Shown: positions 37,488-46,175, counted from the stretch's first letter. The stretch is 63,564 bases of DNA from Amycolatopsis thailandensis (GCF_002234405.1 NZ_NMQT01000129.1:1-63564), one strand, 5' to 3'. A program made the numbers and translations. The notes: generated by a model from the letters alone, not told the origin.

Positions 37488-38276
37488 ATGCGGGTTCACG
37501 TGGTGTCGGACGTGCACGGAAACGCCGACGCGCTCAAACGCGCGGGCGACGGCGCCGACGCGCTGATCGTGCTGGGCGACCTGCTGGACTTCGTCGACTA
37601 CCGCGAGCACGACAAGGGCATCATGGGCGCGCTGTTCGGCGCCGAGAAGGTCGGCGAGTTCGCGCGGCTGCGGCGTGAAGGCACTCGTGATGAGACCGTT
37701 GCCTTCTCGCGATCGTTGTGGGCCACTTTGGCCGATCCCGCCGCGGCCGTCGGCGAGGCCATCCACGACCAGTACGCCGTCCTGTTCGGTGCCCTCACCG
37801 CGCCGACGTTCGCGACCCCCGGCAACGTCGACGACCCCTCGCTGTGGCCCGAGTTCGCCGGCGACGGCATTTCCGTCCTCGACGGCGGCGTGGCCGAGTT
37901 CGGCGGGCTGCGCTTCGGGTTCATCGGCGGCGCGCTGCTCCCGCCGAACGTGGTCCCGCGCCGCAACGGCTTCTGGCGCCCGTACCTGCGCACCCGCGAG
38001 GAGTACGACGCCGCGGTCGGCACGCTGGAGGACGTCGACGTCCTGTGCACCCACATCCCGCCCGCCATCCCGGAACTGACCTACGACGTGGTCGCGCGGC
38101 GGTCCGAGATCGGGTCGGCGGCGCTGGTGGACCTCATCCGCGAACAGCGGCCGCGCTGGTCGGTCTTCGGGCACGTCCACCAGCCGCTGTCCGCGCGGAC
38201 GAGGGTCGGCAGGACCGAATGCCGTAACGTCGGTCACTTCAAAGAGACGGCACAGCCGTACGTGCTTCGCTGGTGA
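37488..38276 (+). CDS. Metallophosphoesterase (calcineurin-like)
   Basis: A 262-residue phosphoesterase. The metal motifs appear in order: DVHGN (residues ~8-12), GDLLDF, GNVDD in place of GNHE, THIPP, and GHVHQP near 225. GNVDD is an unusual version of the GNHD/E catalytic motif, replacing the His normally used in catalysis. It begins 8 bases after the preceding gene and is probably co-transcribed. The substrate (nucleotide or phosphoprotein) is unknown. Confidence 0.87.
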   Translation: MRVHVVSDVHGNADALKRAGDGADALIVLGDLLDFVDYREHDKGIMGALFGAEKVGEFARLRREGTRDETVAFSRSLWATLADPAAAVGEAIHDQYAVLFGALTAPTFATPGNVDDPSLWPEFAGDGISVLDGGVAEFGGLRFGFIGGALLPPNVVPRRNGFWRPYLRTREEYDAAVGTLEDVDVLCTHIPPAIPELTYDVVARRSEIGSAALVDLIREQRPRWSVFGHVHQPLSARTRVGRTECRNVGHFKETAQPYVLRW

Positions 38277-38290
38277 CACGCGGGCCCGGC

Positions 38291-38303
38291 TAGAGTTCGG
38301 GGC
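38291..38303 (+). promoter_or_regulatory. Leaderless-type promoter of the Rv2185c-like gene
   Basis: TAGAGT (38291-38296) sits 7 bases before ATG 38304, with TTC following directly, the same arrangement as at acuC (8980) and tesB (57518). No SD is present. Confidence 0.6.
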
Positions 38304-38744
38304 ATGGCCGAGCAGTCCACGCAATCCATCGAGGTCGACGCCGAGCCCGAGCGGGTCATGGCCGTCATCGCCGACTTTCCCGCGTACCCGGAATGGGCCA
38401 AGGCCGTCCGGGAGACCGAAGTGCTCGGCGAGGACGGCGACGGCCGCGCCAAGCAGGTGAAACTCACCCTCGACGCCGGGCCGATCAAGGACGTCTACAC
38501 CCTCGAGTACGACTGGGACGCCGACGGCCGGGGAGTCAGCTGGCACCTGGTCAAGGGGCAGATGCAGAAGGCCCAGAACGGTCGTTACGCCCTCGAAGCG
38601 CTGGGCGGCGGCCGCACGAAGGTGACGTATACGCTGTCCGTCGAGCTGGCGCTGCCGATGATCGGGCTGCTGCGCCGCAAGGCCGAGAAGATGGTCATGG
38701 ACACCGCGCTCAAGGAGCTCAAGAAGCGCGCTGAGGCATCCTGA
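38304..38744 (+). CDS. SRPBCC/polyketide-cyclase-like protein (Rv2185c-like)
   Basis: A 146-residue START-domain protein: IEVDAEPERVMAVIADFPAYPEWAK at the N-terminus and VELALPMIGLLRRKAEKMVMDTALKELKKR at the C-terminus, both very like M. tuberculosis Rv2185c (TB16.3). It should bind a small hydrophobic ligand. Fourteen bases before the ArsA-like ATPase and likely co-transcribed. The promoter is leaderless in type. Confidence 0.88.
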   Translation: MAEQSTQSIEVDAEPERVMAVIADFPAYPEWAKAVRETEVLGEDGDGRAKQVKLTLDAGPIKDVYTLEYDWDADGRGVSWHLVKGQMQKAQNGRYALEALGGGRTKVTYTLSVELALPMIGLLRRKAEKMVMDTALKELKKRAEAS

Positions 38745-38758
38745 GTCGAAGGGTAGGC

Positions 38759-39901
38759 ATGCGGATCCTGCTGTTCACCGGCAAAGGGGGTGTCGGCAAG
38801 ACCACGCTGGCCGCGGCGACCGCCGCGGCCCTGGCCGGGCGGGGCAGGAAGACACTGGTCGTCTCGACCGACCCGGCGCATTCCCTCGGTGACGCCTTCG
38901 GCCGCGCGCTCGGCGCCGAACCGTCCGAAGTAGACACGCTTCTCCACGCCGTCCAGATCGACACCCGCGGCCTCGTCGACAGCACCTGGCGCGAACTCCG
39001 GCACGAACTGCAGTCCGCGCTCGCGGGCGCGGGCCTCGACTCGCTCGACGCCGAAGAACTCACCGTGGTGCCCGGCGTCGACGAACTCCTCGCCCTCACC
39101 GAGGTCCAGCGGCTCGCCGAGCACGGTCCCTGGGAGACGGTCGTCGTCGACTGCGGGCCGACCGCGGAAACCCTGCGCCTGCTGGCTTTGCCCGAAGCCG
39201 TCTCGGGCTACCTGTCGAGGATGTTCAAACCGGGCGCCCGGCGGACGGCGGCCGCGGTACGGCGGCTCGGCGCGCATCTGGAGTCGCTGCGCACCCTGCT
39301 GACCGATCCGGCCACCACCACCGTGCGGCTCGTCCTGACGCCGGAACGTGTCGTCGTCGCGGAAGCCCGCCGCACGCTCAGTTCCCTGGCCCTGCGCGGA
39401 ATCCTGGTCGACGGCCTGATCGTCAACCGGCTGATGCCCGCGCCCGGGTTCTGGCGCGGCGCCGCGGCCTCGTGGATGCGGACCAGGCGCACCCAGCAGA
39501 ACGCCGTCCTCGCCGAACTCGGCGACGCGGGATTCGGGCCCGATCAGGTGAAGCCCGTCGAGCACCGCGCCGTGGAGCCCGTGGGCCTGGAGGCGTTGCA
39601 GGAAATCGCGTACGAGCTCTACCGAGGGCTGGATCCCTTGGCCGGAACCGAAAAAGGTGTCACCCCGCTCTTGCAGGTGTCCGAATCGGACAACGGCTAT
39701 CAACTGCGGATCGCCGTGCCGTTGCACCGGGATTCCGAAGTGGACCTCGCCAGAGTGGACGATGATCTCGCCGTCACCGTGGACGGTTTCCGGCGGCTCA
39801 TCGCGCTGCCGGAGATGTTGCGCCCGTGCCGGATCACCGGTGCGGAATCCGACGCGCACGGCCTGGTCGTGAGCCTGGCCGGGAACCGGGGACCCGGGTG
39901 A
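38759..39901 (+). CDS. ArsA/Get3-type ATPase (Rv2184c-like)
   Basis: A 380-residue SIMIBI-class ATPase with the deviant Walker A GKGGVGKTT (residues 8-16), switch I DPAHSLGDAFG (~41-51) and a C-terminal small alpha-crystallin-like beta domain seen in this ArsA subgroup. No arsenical-binding Cys triad or arsB neighbour is visible, so arsenite export is unlikely. A membrane-protein or lipid-handling chaperone role is possible. Conserved next to Rv2185c- and Rv2183c-like genes; GTGA overlap with the next gene. Confidence 0.87.
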   Translation: MRILLFTGKGGVGKTTLAAATAAALAGRGRKTLVVSTDPAHSLGDAFGRALGAEPSEVDTLLHAVQIDTRGLVDSTWRELRHELQSALAGAGLDSLDAEELTVVPGVDELLALTEVQRLAEHGPWETVVVDCGPTAETLRLLALPEAVSGYLSRMFKPGARRTAAAVRRLGAHLESLRTLLTDPATTTVRLVLTPERVVVAEARRTLSSLALRGILVDGLIVNRLMPAPGFWRGAAASWMRTRRTQQNAVLAELGDAGFGPDQVKPVEHRAVEPVGLEALQEIAYELYRGLDPLAGTEKGVTPLLQVSESDNGYQLRIAVPLHRDSEVDLARVDDDLAVTVDGFRRLIALPEMLRPCRITGAESDAHGLVVSLAGNRGPG

Positions 39902-40320
39902 GCGAGAACAGTGGACACACGCCGTCCGACGGCCTGAAGCTGGCCGAAGAGATCAGGCTGCTGGTCGAATTGGTCGTCGAGCACGCCGCGCCGTGGCTGG
40001 AGGGCCTGATCTCCGCCGGGCACGGCTGTTCGGAACATGACACCGACGGCGGCTGGTGCCCGCTCTGCGCGATCGTCGGGGTCTTCCGCGGGGAACGGCC
40101 CGAGTTCGTGGCCCGGCTGATGGAGCAGGCCGCGCAGCTCGTCGCGTTGCTGCGGGCGGTGCTGGCCGATCGCTGGGAGCCCGAGGGCGGGGTGCACATG
40201 CCGGGGTTCCAGCCTGCGCGGAAGGAGCCCGCGCGGGAAGATGCGCCGGTGGGAGCTTCGCGGGTCCAGCACATCACGGTGACCAGGCGCGACGCCTGGC
40301 AACCGGACCGGGAGAACTGA
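39898..40320 (+). CDS. Conserved hypothetical protein with CxxC (Rv2183c-like)
   Basis: A 140-residue, mostly helical acidic protein. One motif stands out: GGWCPLCAIV around residue 58, a CxxC that could bind metal or be redox-active, with another Cys in GHGCSEHD just before it. GTG 39898 overlaps the ATPase stop. The tight coupling suggests it works with the ATPase. Function unknown. Confidence 0.78.
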   Translation: MSENSGHTPSDGLKLAEEIRLLVELVVEHAAPWLEGLISAGHGCSEHDTDGGWCPLCAIVGVFRGERPEFVARLMEQAAQLVALLRAVLADRWEPEGGVHMPGFQPARKEPAREDAPVGASRVQHITVTRRDAWQPDREN

Positions 40321-40321
40321 G

Positions 40322-41296
40322 TTGCTGACGATAGGGGTGGACGTCGGGGGCACGAGTGTGCGCGCCGGCGTGGTGGACGAGCACGGCTCGCTGATGGACA
40401 CCGCCAGGGTCGGAACGCCTGGCGAGGAGGACGCGCTCGAAGACGCAATCGCCGGGGTCGTCGAAGACCTCCGCAACCGGCACGACGTCTCCGGTGTCGG
40501 GCTGGCTGTCGCAGGTTTCGTCGCCAAGGACCGGCGGACGGTGATGTTCGCGCCGCATCTGTCCTGGCGTGCCGCGCCGGTCGCCGAACGCATCGAAAAG
40601 CGCGTCGGCCTGCCGGTGACCCTGGAACACGACGTGAACGCGGCCGCGGTCGGCGAGTACCGGTTCGGGGCCGCCCGCGGCGCCCATGTCGCCGCGCTGA
40701 TCGCGCTCGGCACCGGGATCGGCGCGGGTCTGCTGCTCGACGGCAAGATCTACCGGGGCGCGCACGGGGTCGCGCCGGAACTCGGGCATCTGACCGTCGT
40801 CCCCGGCGGACGGCCCTGTCCGTGCGGGAAGTACGGCTGCTGGGAGCGGTACTGCAGCGGGACGGCGCTGGCCGCGACCGCGGTGGAGCTGCTCGCGCGG
40901 CATCCCGGCCGCTCGACCGTGCTGGCTCGCGAGACCAGGGGAGACCCGGGTTCGGTGACCGGGCGCCGGGTGGCGGGCGCGGCCCGCGACGGCGACCCGA
41001 TCGCCCAGCGCGCGATGACCGAACTCGCGAAATGGCTGGCCGAGGGCCTGGCGCTGGTCGCCGACGTCTTCGACCCCGAGATCATCGTGATCGGCGGCGG
41101 CGTGTCCGAATCGGCCCCGCTGTTCCTCGACGAGGCGCGGGAACGCTACGCGGGCAAGATCACCGGTGCCGGGCACCGTCCGCTGGCCCGGATCCGGGCC
41201 GCGCACCACGGCGACGATTCCGCCATCGTGGGCGCCGCGGCACTCGCCGTCGACGCGGCGAAGGCGCCCGGAGCCGAGGTCGGTGTGACAGGCTGA
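40322..41296 (+). CDS. ROK family glucokinase
   Basis: A 324-residue ROK kinase: phosphate motif DVGGTSVRAG (residues ~7-16), catalytic Asp in EHDVNAAAVGE, and the ROK zinc signature CPCGKYGCWE. This set fits actinobacterial ATP-glucokinases (GlkA-like), though N-acylhexosamine kinases share it. TTG 40322 is used, one base after the previous stop and preceded by GGAGAA. Co-transcribed with the genes upstream and the Nudix protein downstream. Confidence 0.87.
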   Translation: MLTIGVDVGGTSVRAGVVDEHGSLMDTARVGTPGEEDALEDAIAGVVEDLRNRHDVSGVGLAVAGFVAKDRRTVMFAPHLSWRAAPVAERIEKRVGLPVTLEHDVNAAAVGEYRFGAARGAHVAALIALGTGIGAGLLLDGKIYRGAHGVAPELGHLTVVPGGRPCPCGKYGCWERYCSGTALAATAVELLARHPGRSTVLARETRGDPGSVTGRRVAGAARDGDPIAQRAMTELAKWLAEGLALVADVFDPEIIVIGGGVSESAPLFLDEARERYAGKITGAGHRPLARIRAAHHGDDSAIVGAAALAVDAAKAPGAEVGVTG

Positions 41297-41300
41297 AAGC

Positions 41301-42170
41301 GTGACCCGGGAAGACGGCAACGGCTTCGTGAAGTGCGACTTCGGGCACCTTCACTGGGGCTTGAACGGCGCCGCCGGGTTGCTGCTGTCCGATCCCGCGC
41401 GCGGTGTCCTGCTGCAACGCCGGGCGTGGTGGGTCCATCATGGACGCACCTGGGCGTTGCCCGGAGGCGCCGTCGAGGCGGGGGAGAGCGCACGAGAGGC
41501 CGCCACCCGCGAGGCGCACGAGGAGGCCGACATCCCGCCCGCCCGGGTCCGGCCGCTGTCGGCGTCGCACGTCGACCACGGGAACTGGCGCTACACGACG
41601 ATCCTGGCCGCGCCGATCGGCACGCTCGCGGCCAGGGTGAAGAACGCGGAGAGCGCCGAGCTGCGCTGGGTCCGCGCGGGAGAGGTCGCGGACTTCCGGT
41701 TGCACCGGGATTTCGCGGTGGCGTGGCCGGGATTGAGGGAACACTTGGATCGCAGGCTGGTACTGGTGGTCGACGGCGCGAACGTCGTCGGTTCGCGGCC
41801 GGACGGCTGGTGGCGCGATCGGCGCGGCGCCGCGGAACGGCTGCGGGACAAGCTCGCGATCCTGGCGGAGACCGGGCTCGCCGATCCGGCGCTCCCCGGC
41901 GGCGACGAATGGTCGTGGTGGCCGAAGATCGTGCTGGTCGTCGAAGGCAAGGCGCGCGGAGTCGAAACGGTGCCCGGCGTCGAGGTCGTCGAGGCCGAGA
42001 CGGACGGGGACTCCCAAATCGTCGCCGTCGCCCGGTCCGCTCGCGAGGCCGGCCCGGACGACCACGTCGTCGTGGTGACGGCCGACCGCGAACTGCGTTC
42101 CCGCGTCGAGGCCGCGGGCGCTTCCGCCTTCGGCCCCGGCACCCTCTTGGGCCACCTCGACCGCGTTTAG
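41301..42170 (+). CDS. Nudix hydrolase fused to a NYN/PIN-like domain
   Basis: A 289-residue two-domain protein. The Nudix box is at residues 56-78 (GAVEAGESAREAATREAHEEADI, shown in parts: G56, E62, REAHEE 70-75), with Asp77 in place of the usual Gly. From ~150, LVLVVDGANVVGSRPDGWWRD and later VVVVTADRELRSRV match NYN/YacP-like nucleases, with the Asp residues for metal. The combination suggests RNA-end or nucleotide clean-up, but is untested here. GTG 41301 is 4 bases after the ROK gene. The stop codon TAG lies inside the left arm of an inverted repeat. Confidence 0.82.
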   Translation: MTREDGNGFVKCDFGHLHWGLNGAAGLLLSDPARGVLLQRRAWWVHHGRTWALPGGAVEAGESAREAATREAHEEADIPPARVRPLSASHVDHGNWRYTTILAAPIGTLAARVKNAESAELRWVRAGEVADFRLHRDFAVAWPGLREHLDRRLVLVVDGANVVGSRPDGWWRDRRGAAERLRDKLAILAETGLADPALPGGDEWSWWPKIVLVVEGKARGVETVPGVEVVEAETDGDSQIVAVARSAREAGPDDHVVVVTADRELRSRVEAAGASAFGPGTLLGHLDRV

Positions 42171-42225
42171 TCCTCTCGATGCGGTAATTCGACGCCGAAC
42201 TACCGCATTCAGAGGACTAAACGCG
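42162..42225. repeat. Inverted repeat, 'GTCCTCTGAATGCGGT' family, copy 1
   Basis: 30-base arms (42162-42191 and 42196-42225), 27 of 30 complementary, with a 4-base loop. It begins inside the last codons of the Nudix gene and ends 4 bases before the YbdK-like stop, serving two convergent genes. A second copy is at 50917. Confidence 0.82.
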
Positions 42226-42229
42226 AGGG

Positions 42230-43372
42230 CTAGGAGCGCGGGATCGTGCCCTCTCGCATCTCCGAGATGAGCGAAGCGACGACGGCGCGCAGGCTGCCGT
42301 TGTACTGCTTCGCCACCGCGCGCTGCCGCAGGTAGCTGGGCCCGTATTGCAGGATCGTCTCCACCGACCGCAGCTCGTCGGCGCAGTCCAGCCGCCGGGC
42401 CACCGGTTCGAGCCGGTTCAGCAGGTCGTAGGTGTCATCGGTGACCAGCCGCTCGTTGCCCGCGGCGTCGAGGATGACGATCGCGTCGACGCCGTAGCGC
42501 GCCGCCCGCCACTTGTTCTCCTGGACGTGCCACGGCGGCAGCGTCGGCAGGATCTCGCCGTCGTCGAGGCGGGCGCTGAAGTCGTCGACCAGGCATTGGG
42601 TCAGCGCGGAGATCGCGCCGACCTCCTCCAGCGTCGGCAGCCCGTCGCAGACGCGCATCTCGATCGTCCCGAAATGCGGGGCGGGCCGGACGTCCCAGCG
42701 GATCTCGGAGAAGTGGTCGATCACGCCCGTGGTGAACATGTCGTCGACGTAGCTCTCCAGCTCCTCCCACTTCCGGAACTGGAACGGCAATCCCGCCGTG
42801 GGCAGCTGCTGGAACATCAGCGCGCGGTTCGACGCGTACCCGGTGTCCTCCGCGCCCCAGTACGGCGACGACGCCGAAAGCGCTTGTAGATGCGGCGCGT
42901 AGTTGAGCAGCGCGTCAAGGATCGGCAGGGCCTTGTCGCGGTGGTCGAGCCCGACGTGCACGTGGACGCCGTAGATCAGCATCTGCCGTCCCCACCACTG
43001 GGTCCGGTCGATGAGCTTGGCGTACCGCTCCTTGTCGGTGACCTTCTGCTGGTACCACGTCGAGAACGGATGCGACCCGGCCGAGAACAGCTCCACGCCC
43101 AGCGGGTCGAGCACCGAGTGGACGACGTCGAGCGAGGTGTTCAGATCGGCCTTGACCTCGGCGATCGTGTCGCAGATCCCGCTGATCACCTCGATGGTGT
43201 TGAGCAGCAGCTCCTGCTTGATCTTCGGGTGCTCCTCCTCGCCGTCGGGACGGACGGCGTCGAGCACCTGCTCCGCGACGGACGAGAGTTCACCGGTCCG
43301 CCGGTCGACGAGGGCGAGTTCCCATTCCGCGCCGACCGTCGACCGGCGCGAGGGAGTGAAGTCGATCTTCAT
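42230..43372 (-). CDS. Carboxylate-amine ligase / glutamate-cysteine ligase 2 family (YbdK-like)
   Basis: A 380-residue protein of the GCS2 family. Typical segments are TVGAEWELALVDRRTGEL at the N-terminus, HVHVGL in the middle and RPAPHFGTIEMRVCDGLPTL near 230. YbdK-type enzymes have weak glutamate-cysteine ligase activity in vitro; their true role is uncertain. Actinomycetes use mycothiol, so a standard glutathione role is unlikely. ATG 43372. Single gene. Confidence 0.87.
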   Translation of the reverse strand: MKIDFTPSRRSTVGAEWELALVDRRTGELSSVAEQVLDAVRPDGEEEHPKIKQELLLNTIEVISGICDTIAEVKADLNTSLDVVHSVLDPLGVELFSAGSHPFSTWYQQKVTDKERYAKLIDRTQWWGRQMLIYGVHVHVGLDHRDKALPILDALLNYAPHLQALSASSPYWGAEDTGYASNRALMFQQLPTAGLPFQFRKWEELESYVDDMFTTGVIDHFSEIRWDVRPAPHFGTIEMRVCDGLPTLEEVGAISALTQCLVDDFSARLDDGEILPTLPPWHVQENKWRAARYGVDAIVILDAAGNERLVTDDTYDLLNRLEPVARRLDCADELRSVETILQYGPSYLRQRAVAKQYNGSLRAVVASLISEMREGTIPRS

Positions 43373-43392
43373 GGTCGGAATTGTCCGGCAGC

Positions 43393-43911
43393 TCAGACCT
43401 GTGCGCCGTTGTGCGGGTCCGCACCGGGCGGCGGCCCCTGGCGCACCCGCAGCAGGAGCAGCGCTATCGCGGTCGCGAGGGCGAGGATGCCGAGCGGCGT
43501 GCCGAGCCGCGTGCCCATGCCGATCAGGGTGGGCGCGATCAGGAGCAGCAGTCCCAGCAAGAAGAACAGCAGGACGACGAACGCACCCTTGCGCGGACGC
43601 GGCAGGGGAGGCGGCTCGGGCGGCACGAAGTGGCCCTCGTCGTCGCTCGACCCCGGGTCGCCCTCGAAGACGGTCTTGTCCCAGCTGGTGCCGCCGCCTC
43701 GCCAGCCCGGTTCGGGTTCTGGTTCCGTCGCCTCGGGGCGGGGTGCCTTCTCCGAAGAAGTCTCAGCCTTCTCCGCCTTTTCCGCGGATTTCCCGGCCGG
43801 TCTCTCCAGGTCCTCTTCGGGGAACAGCCCGACGCCCTCCGCACGGAGGTCGGCCACGATCTCGGCGAACGTCGCGTCGACGTCCTCCGGCCCGTCCTTG
43901 CCTCTGTTCAT
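43393..43911 (-). CDS. Hypothetical membrane protein, acidic cytoplasmic N-terminus
   Basis: A 172-residue protein: an acidic, Glu/Pro-rich N-terminal half (~25-115), a short basic stretch (PRPRKG) and two hydrophobic helices (~118-140 and ~143-162). The basic stretch suggests the N-terminal half is cytosolic. ATG 43911 overlaps the hydrolase stop (ATGA). Function unknown. Confidence 0.75.
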   Translation of the reverse strand: MNRGKDGPEDVDATFAEIVADLRAEGVGLFPEEDLERPAGKSAEKAEKAETSSEKAPRPEATEPEPEPGWRGGGTSWDKTVFEGDPGSSDDEGHFVPPEPPPLPRPRKGAFVVLLFFLLGLLLLIAPTLIGMGTRLGTPLGILALATAIALLLLRVRQGPPPGADPHNGAQV

Positions 43912-44678
43912 CCGGCGTCCACCTGTCCCGCCCGGCGCACGGACCGGGCGAAGTCCACCGTACGCGTGAAGATCAGGCCTGCGTCGTGGTCTTGGGTGGC
44001 GACGTGGAAACTGTTCTCCAGCACCACCTCCGTGACGTCTTCGCTGCCGATCCCGTCGAGGATCACCTGCGAGTTGACCGGCTCCACGATGTGGTCGACG
44101 GCCGAGTGCAGCAGGAGCACGGGCTGGGTCACCTTGGGCAGGTCCGCGCGGGTGAGTTTCCACAGCTTCGCGAGGCTCGCCGCCGCGCGCACGGGCGTGC
44201 GCGAGTAAGCCAGCTCCTTCTCACCCGGCTTCGCGATGTCGTTGGCCACGCCCGGCACCGACGGCAGGATCCGCGACAGCACGGGCAGCAGTTTGGCGTC
44301 CCACCGCAGCGTCAGGACCGACGGGTTCACCAGGACGATCCCGGCGATCCGGTCGCCGAATTCCTCGGCGAGCCGCAGGGTCAGCGTCCCGCCCATCGAC
44401 ATCCCGGCGACGAAGACCGAGTCACAGGTCGAGAAGAGCGCCAGCAGCTCCTCGCGGACCGTGCCGTACCAGTCTTCCCAGCCTGTCCGGTTCATGTCCT
44501 GCCATCGGGTCCCGTGTCCGGGCAGCAGCGGGCAGCGCACGGTGTATCCGGCCTCGGCCAGGTGGTCGCCCCAGGGCCGCATACTCGCGGGGGTACCGGT
44601 GAACCCGTGGCACAGCAGGAACCCTGCTTCGGTCGAACCGGTATGAGCGAACGGTTCCGCGCCGGCGAGGACGGCCAT
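43908..44678 (-). CDS. Alpha/beta hydrolase, carboxylesterase/monoacylglycerol lipase-like
   Basis: A 256-residue esterase related to Est30-type carboxylesterases: FLLCHGFTGTPASMRPWGDHL (oxyanion region), nucleophile GMSMGG near residue 94, Asp in VDHIVEP and His in NSFHVATQDHD. Cytoplasmic, with no signal peptide. SD GGAAGG precedes ATG 44678. First gene of a two-gene operon with the membrane protein. The natural substrate is probably a short or medium acyl ester. Confidence 0.88.
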   Translation of the reverse strand: MAVLAGAEPFAHTGSTEAGFLLCHGFTGTPASMRPWGDHLAEAGYTVRCPLLPGHGTRWQDMNRTGWEDWYGTVREELLALFSTCDSVFVAGMSMGGTLTLRLAEEFGDRIAGIVLVNPSVLTLRWDAKLLPVLSRILPSVPGVANDIAKPGEKELAYSRTPVRAAASLAKLWKLTRADLPKVTQPVLLLHSAVDHIVEPVNSQVILDGIGSEDVTEVVLENSFHVATQDHDAGLIFTRTVDFARSVRRAGQVDAG

Positions 44679-44892
44679 GCGATCGCCTTCCGTGAGAGCT
44701 GGGTAGGTCTACTATGTTCGCACGACCGGAGCGGCTTGTGGGCCCCCGGCCACTGCCGGAATCGGGCCGGATCGGGTGTGAGATCCGTCGCTGGGTGCGG
44801 GTAACCGGGTGGACTTCGTTGTGCCGGGGGTGCGCGGTTCGTAGTCTTGACCATCGGGCACAGGGGTTGAGCTGCTAGGAGGAGTTTTCGCA

Positions 44893-45654
44893 GTGCTGTA
44901 CTGGCTCATGAAACACGTGTTTATCGGGCCACTGCTCAAGGCGCTGTGGCCCACCAAGGTGGTCGGTGCGGAGAACATCCCCGACGACGGTGGCGTGATC
45001 CTCGCGGGCAACCACCTCGCGGTGGCGGACTCCTTCTTCATGCCGCTGCGGGTCAAGCGCAAGGTGACCTTCCCGGCCAAGTCGGAGTACTTCACCGAGA
45101 AGGGCATCAAGGGCCGGCTGAAGAAGTGGTTCTTCAGCGGTGTCGGCCAGATCCCGATCGATCGCTCCGGCGGCAACGCGGCGCAGGCCGCGCTCGACAC
45201 GGCGACCCGGCTGGTCCGCGAGGGGCACCTCCTCGGCATCTACCCCGAGGGCACCCGCTCCCCGGACGGCCGCCTGTACAAGGGCAAGACCGGCGTCGCG
45301 CGGATCGCGCTCGAGTCCGGCGGGCTCGTGGTCCCGGTCGCCATGGTCGGCACGGACAAGGTCAACCCGATCGGCTCGAAGATGTGGTGGCCGCGCCGTC
45401 TCGAGATCCGCTTCGGCAAGCCGCTCGACTTCTCGCGCTACGAGGGTCTCGCCGGTGACCGCTTCATCGAGCGGTCCATCACCGACGAGATCATGTACGC
45501 GCTCATGGAGCTTTCCGGCCAGGAGTACGTCGACATCTACGCCGCCAAGGCGAAGGAACTGCTCGCCGCCGACGAGGCGGGACTCCGCCCGAAGGTGCCC
45601 GCGCAGCCCTCCGCCCAGGACGTCGCCCGTATCCCGGACACCAAGGTCGGCTGA
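44893..45654 (+). CDS. plsC: 1-acyl-sn-glycerol-3-phosphate acyltransferase (Rv2182c-like)
   Basis: A 253-residue membrane-associated acyltransferase. The catalytic HxxxxD is His41-Asp46 (NHLAVAD) and the phosphate-binding EGTRS lies near 120 (YPEGTRSPDG). It adds the second acyl chain to lysophosphatidic acid in phospholipid synthesis. GTG 44893 is supported by AGGAGGAG about eight bases upstream. TTGACC near 44856 is a -35 candidate. Position matches Rv2182c. Confidence 0.9.
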   Translation: MLYWLMKHVFIGPLLKALWPTKVVGAENIPDDGGVILAGNHLAVADSFFMPLRVKRKVTFPAKSEYFTEKGIKGRLKKWFFSGVGQIPIDRSGGNAAQAALDTATRLVREGHLLGIYPEGTRSPDGRLYKGKTGVARIALESGGLVVPVAMVGTDKVNPIGSKMWWPRRLEIRFGKPLDFSRYEGLAGDRFIERSITDEIMYALMELSGQEYVDIYAAKAKELLAADEAGLRPKVPAQPSAQDVARIPDTKVG

Positions 45655-45662
45655 GGCCCCAC

Positions 45663-45674
45663 TAGGGTTCTGCG
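45663..45674 (+). promoter_or_regulatory. Leaderless-type promoter of the RNase AS-like gene
   Basis: TAGGGT (45663-45668) followed by TTC, six bases before GTG 45675, with no SD. It allows expression independent of plsC, whose stop is only 20 bases upstream of the start. Confidence 0.5.
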
Positions 45675-46160
45675 GTGCGCTTTTTCTACGACACCGAATT
45701 CATTGAGGACGGCGTGACCATCGATCTGGTGTCGATCGGTGTCGTGGACGAAAGAGGCCGCGAGTTCTACGCGGTCTCGACCGATTTCGATCCCGGCAAG
45801 GCCGGCCCCTGGGTCCGTGACAACGTGCTCCCGAAACTCCCGTCGCCCGCCGACCCGGCGTGGCGCAGCCGCGAGAAGATCCGCACGGATCTGCTCGAGT
45901 TCTTCGGCAAGCCGCCCGGCGGGATCGAACTGTGGGCCTGGTTCGCCGCCTACGACCACGTCGCGCTGGCGCAGCTGTGGGGGCCGATGCCCGCGCTGCC
46001 GCGCCAGCTGCCTCGCTTCACCCGTGACCTGCGGCAACGCTGGGAGGACGCGGGCAAGCCGAAGCTGCCGGCGGCCCCGGACGACCAGCACGACGCTCTG
46101 GCGGACGCGCGGCACAACTTCCAGCGGTGGGGGATCATCGAGTCCTACTGGCACCGGTAG
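45675..46160 (+). CDS. 3'-5' exoribonuclease of the RNase AS type (Rv2179c-like)
   Basis: A 161-residue DEDDh exonuclease. Asp6 and Glu8 (DTEFIE), Asp in AAYDHVAL and the HDALADA pair (His and Asp) supply the four acidic residues and catalytic His. Length and sequence match M. tuberculosis Rv2179c, reported to prefer poly(A) RNA 3' ends. GTG 45675 places DTE at the family's usual N-terminal position. It is followed by two long hairpins. Confidence 0.9.
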   Translation: MRFFYDTEFIEDGVTIDLVSIGVVDERGREFYAVSTDFDPGKAGPWVRDNVLPKLPSPADPAWRSREKIRTDLLEFFGKPPGGIELWAWFAAYDHVALAQLWGPMPALPRQLPRFTRDLRQRWEDAGKPKLPAAPDDQHDALADARHNFQRWGIIESYWHR

Positions 46161-46175
46161 GCCGCTCGGTCCGGA

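Noticed and set aside
38759..39901. Arsenite-efflux ATPase function for the ArsA-like protein
   Set aside because: No arsenic-binding cysteines or ars genes nearby; synteny indicates another role.
42230..43372. Glutathione biosynthesis by the GCS2-family protein
   Set aside because: No glutathione synthetase nearby and actinomycetes of this type use mycothiol; family members are often of unknown function.
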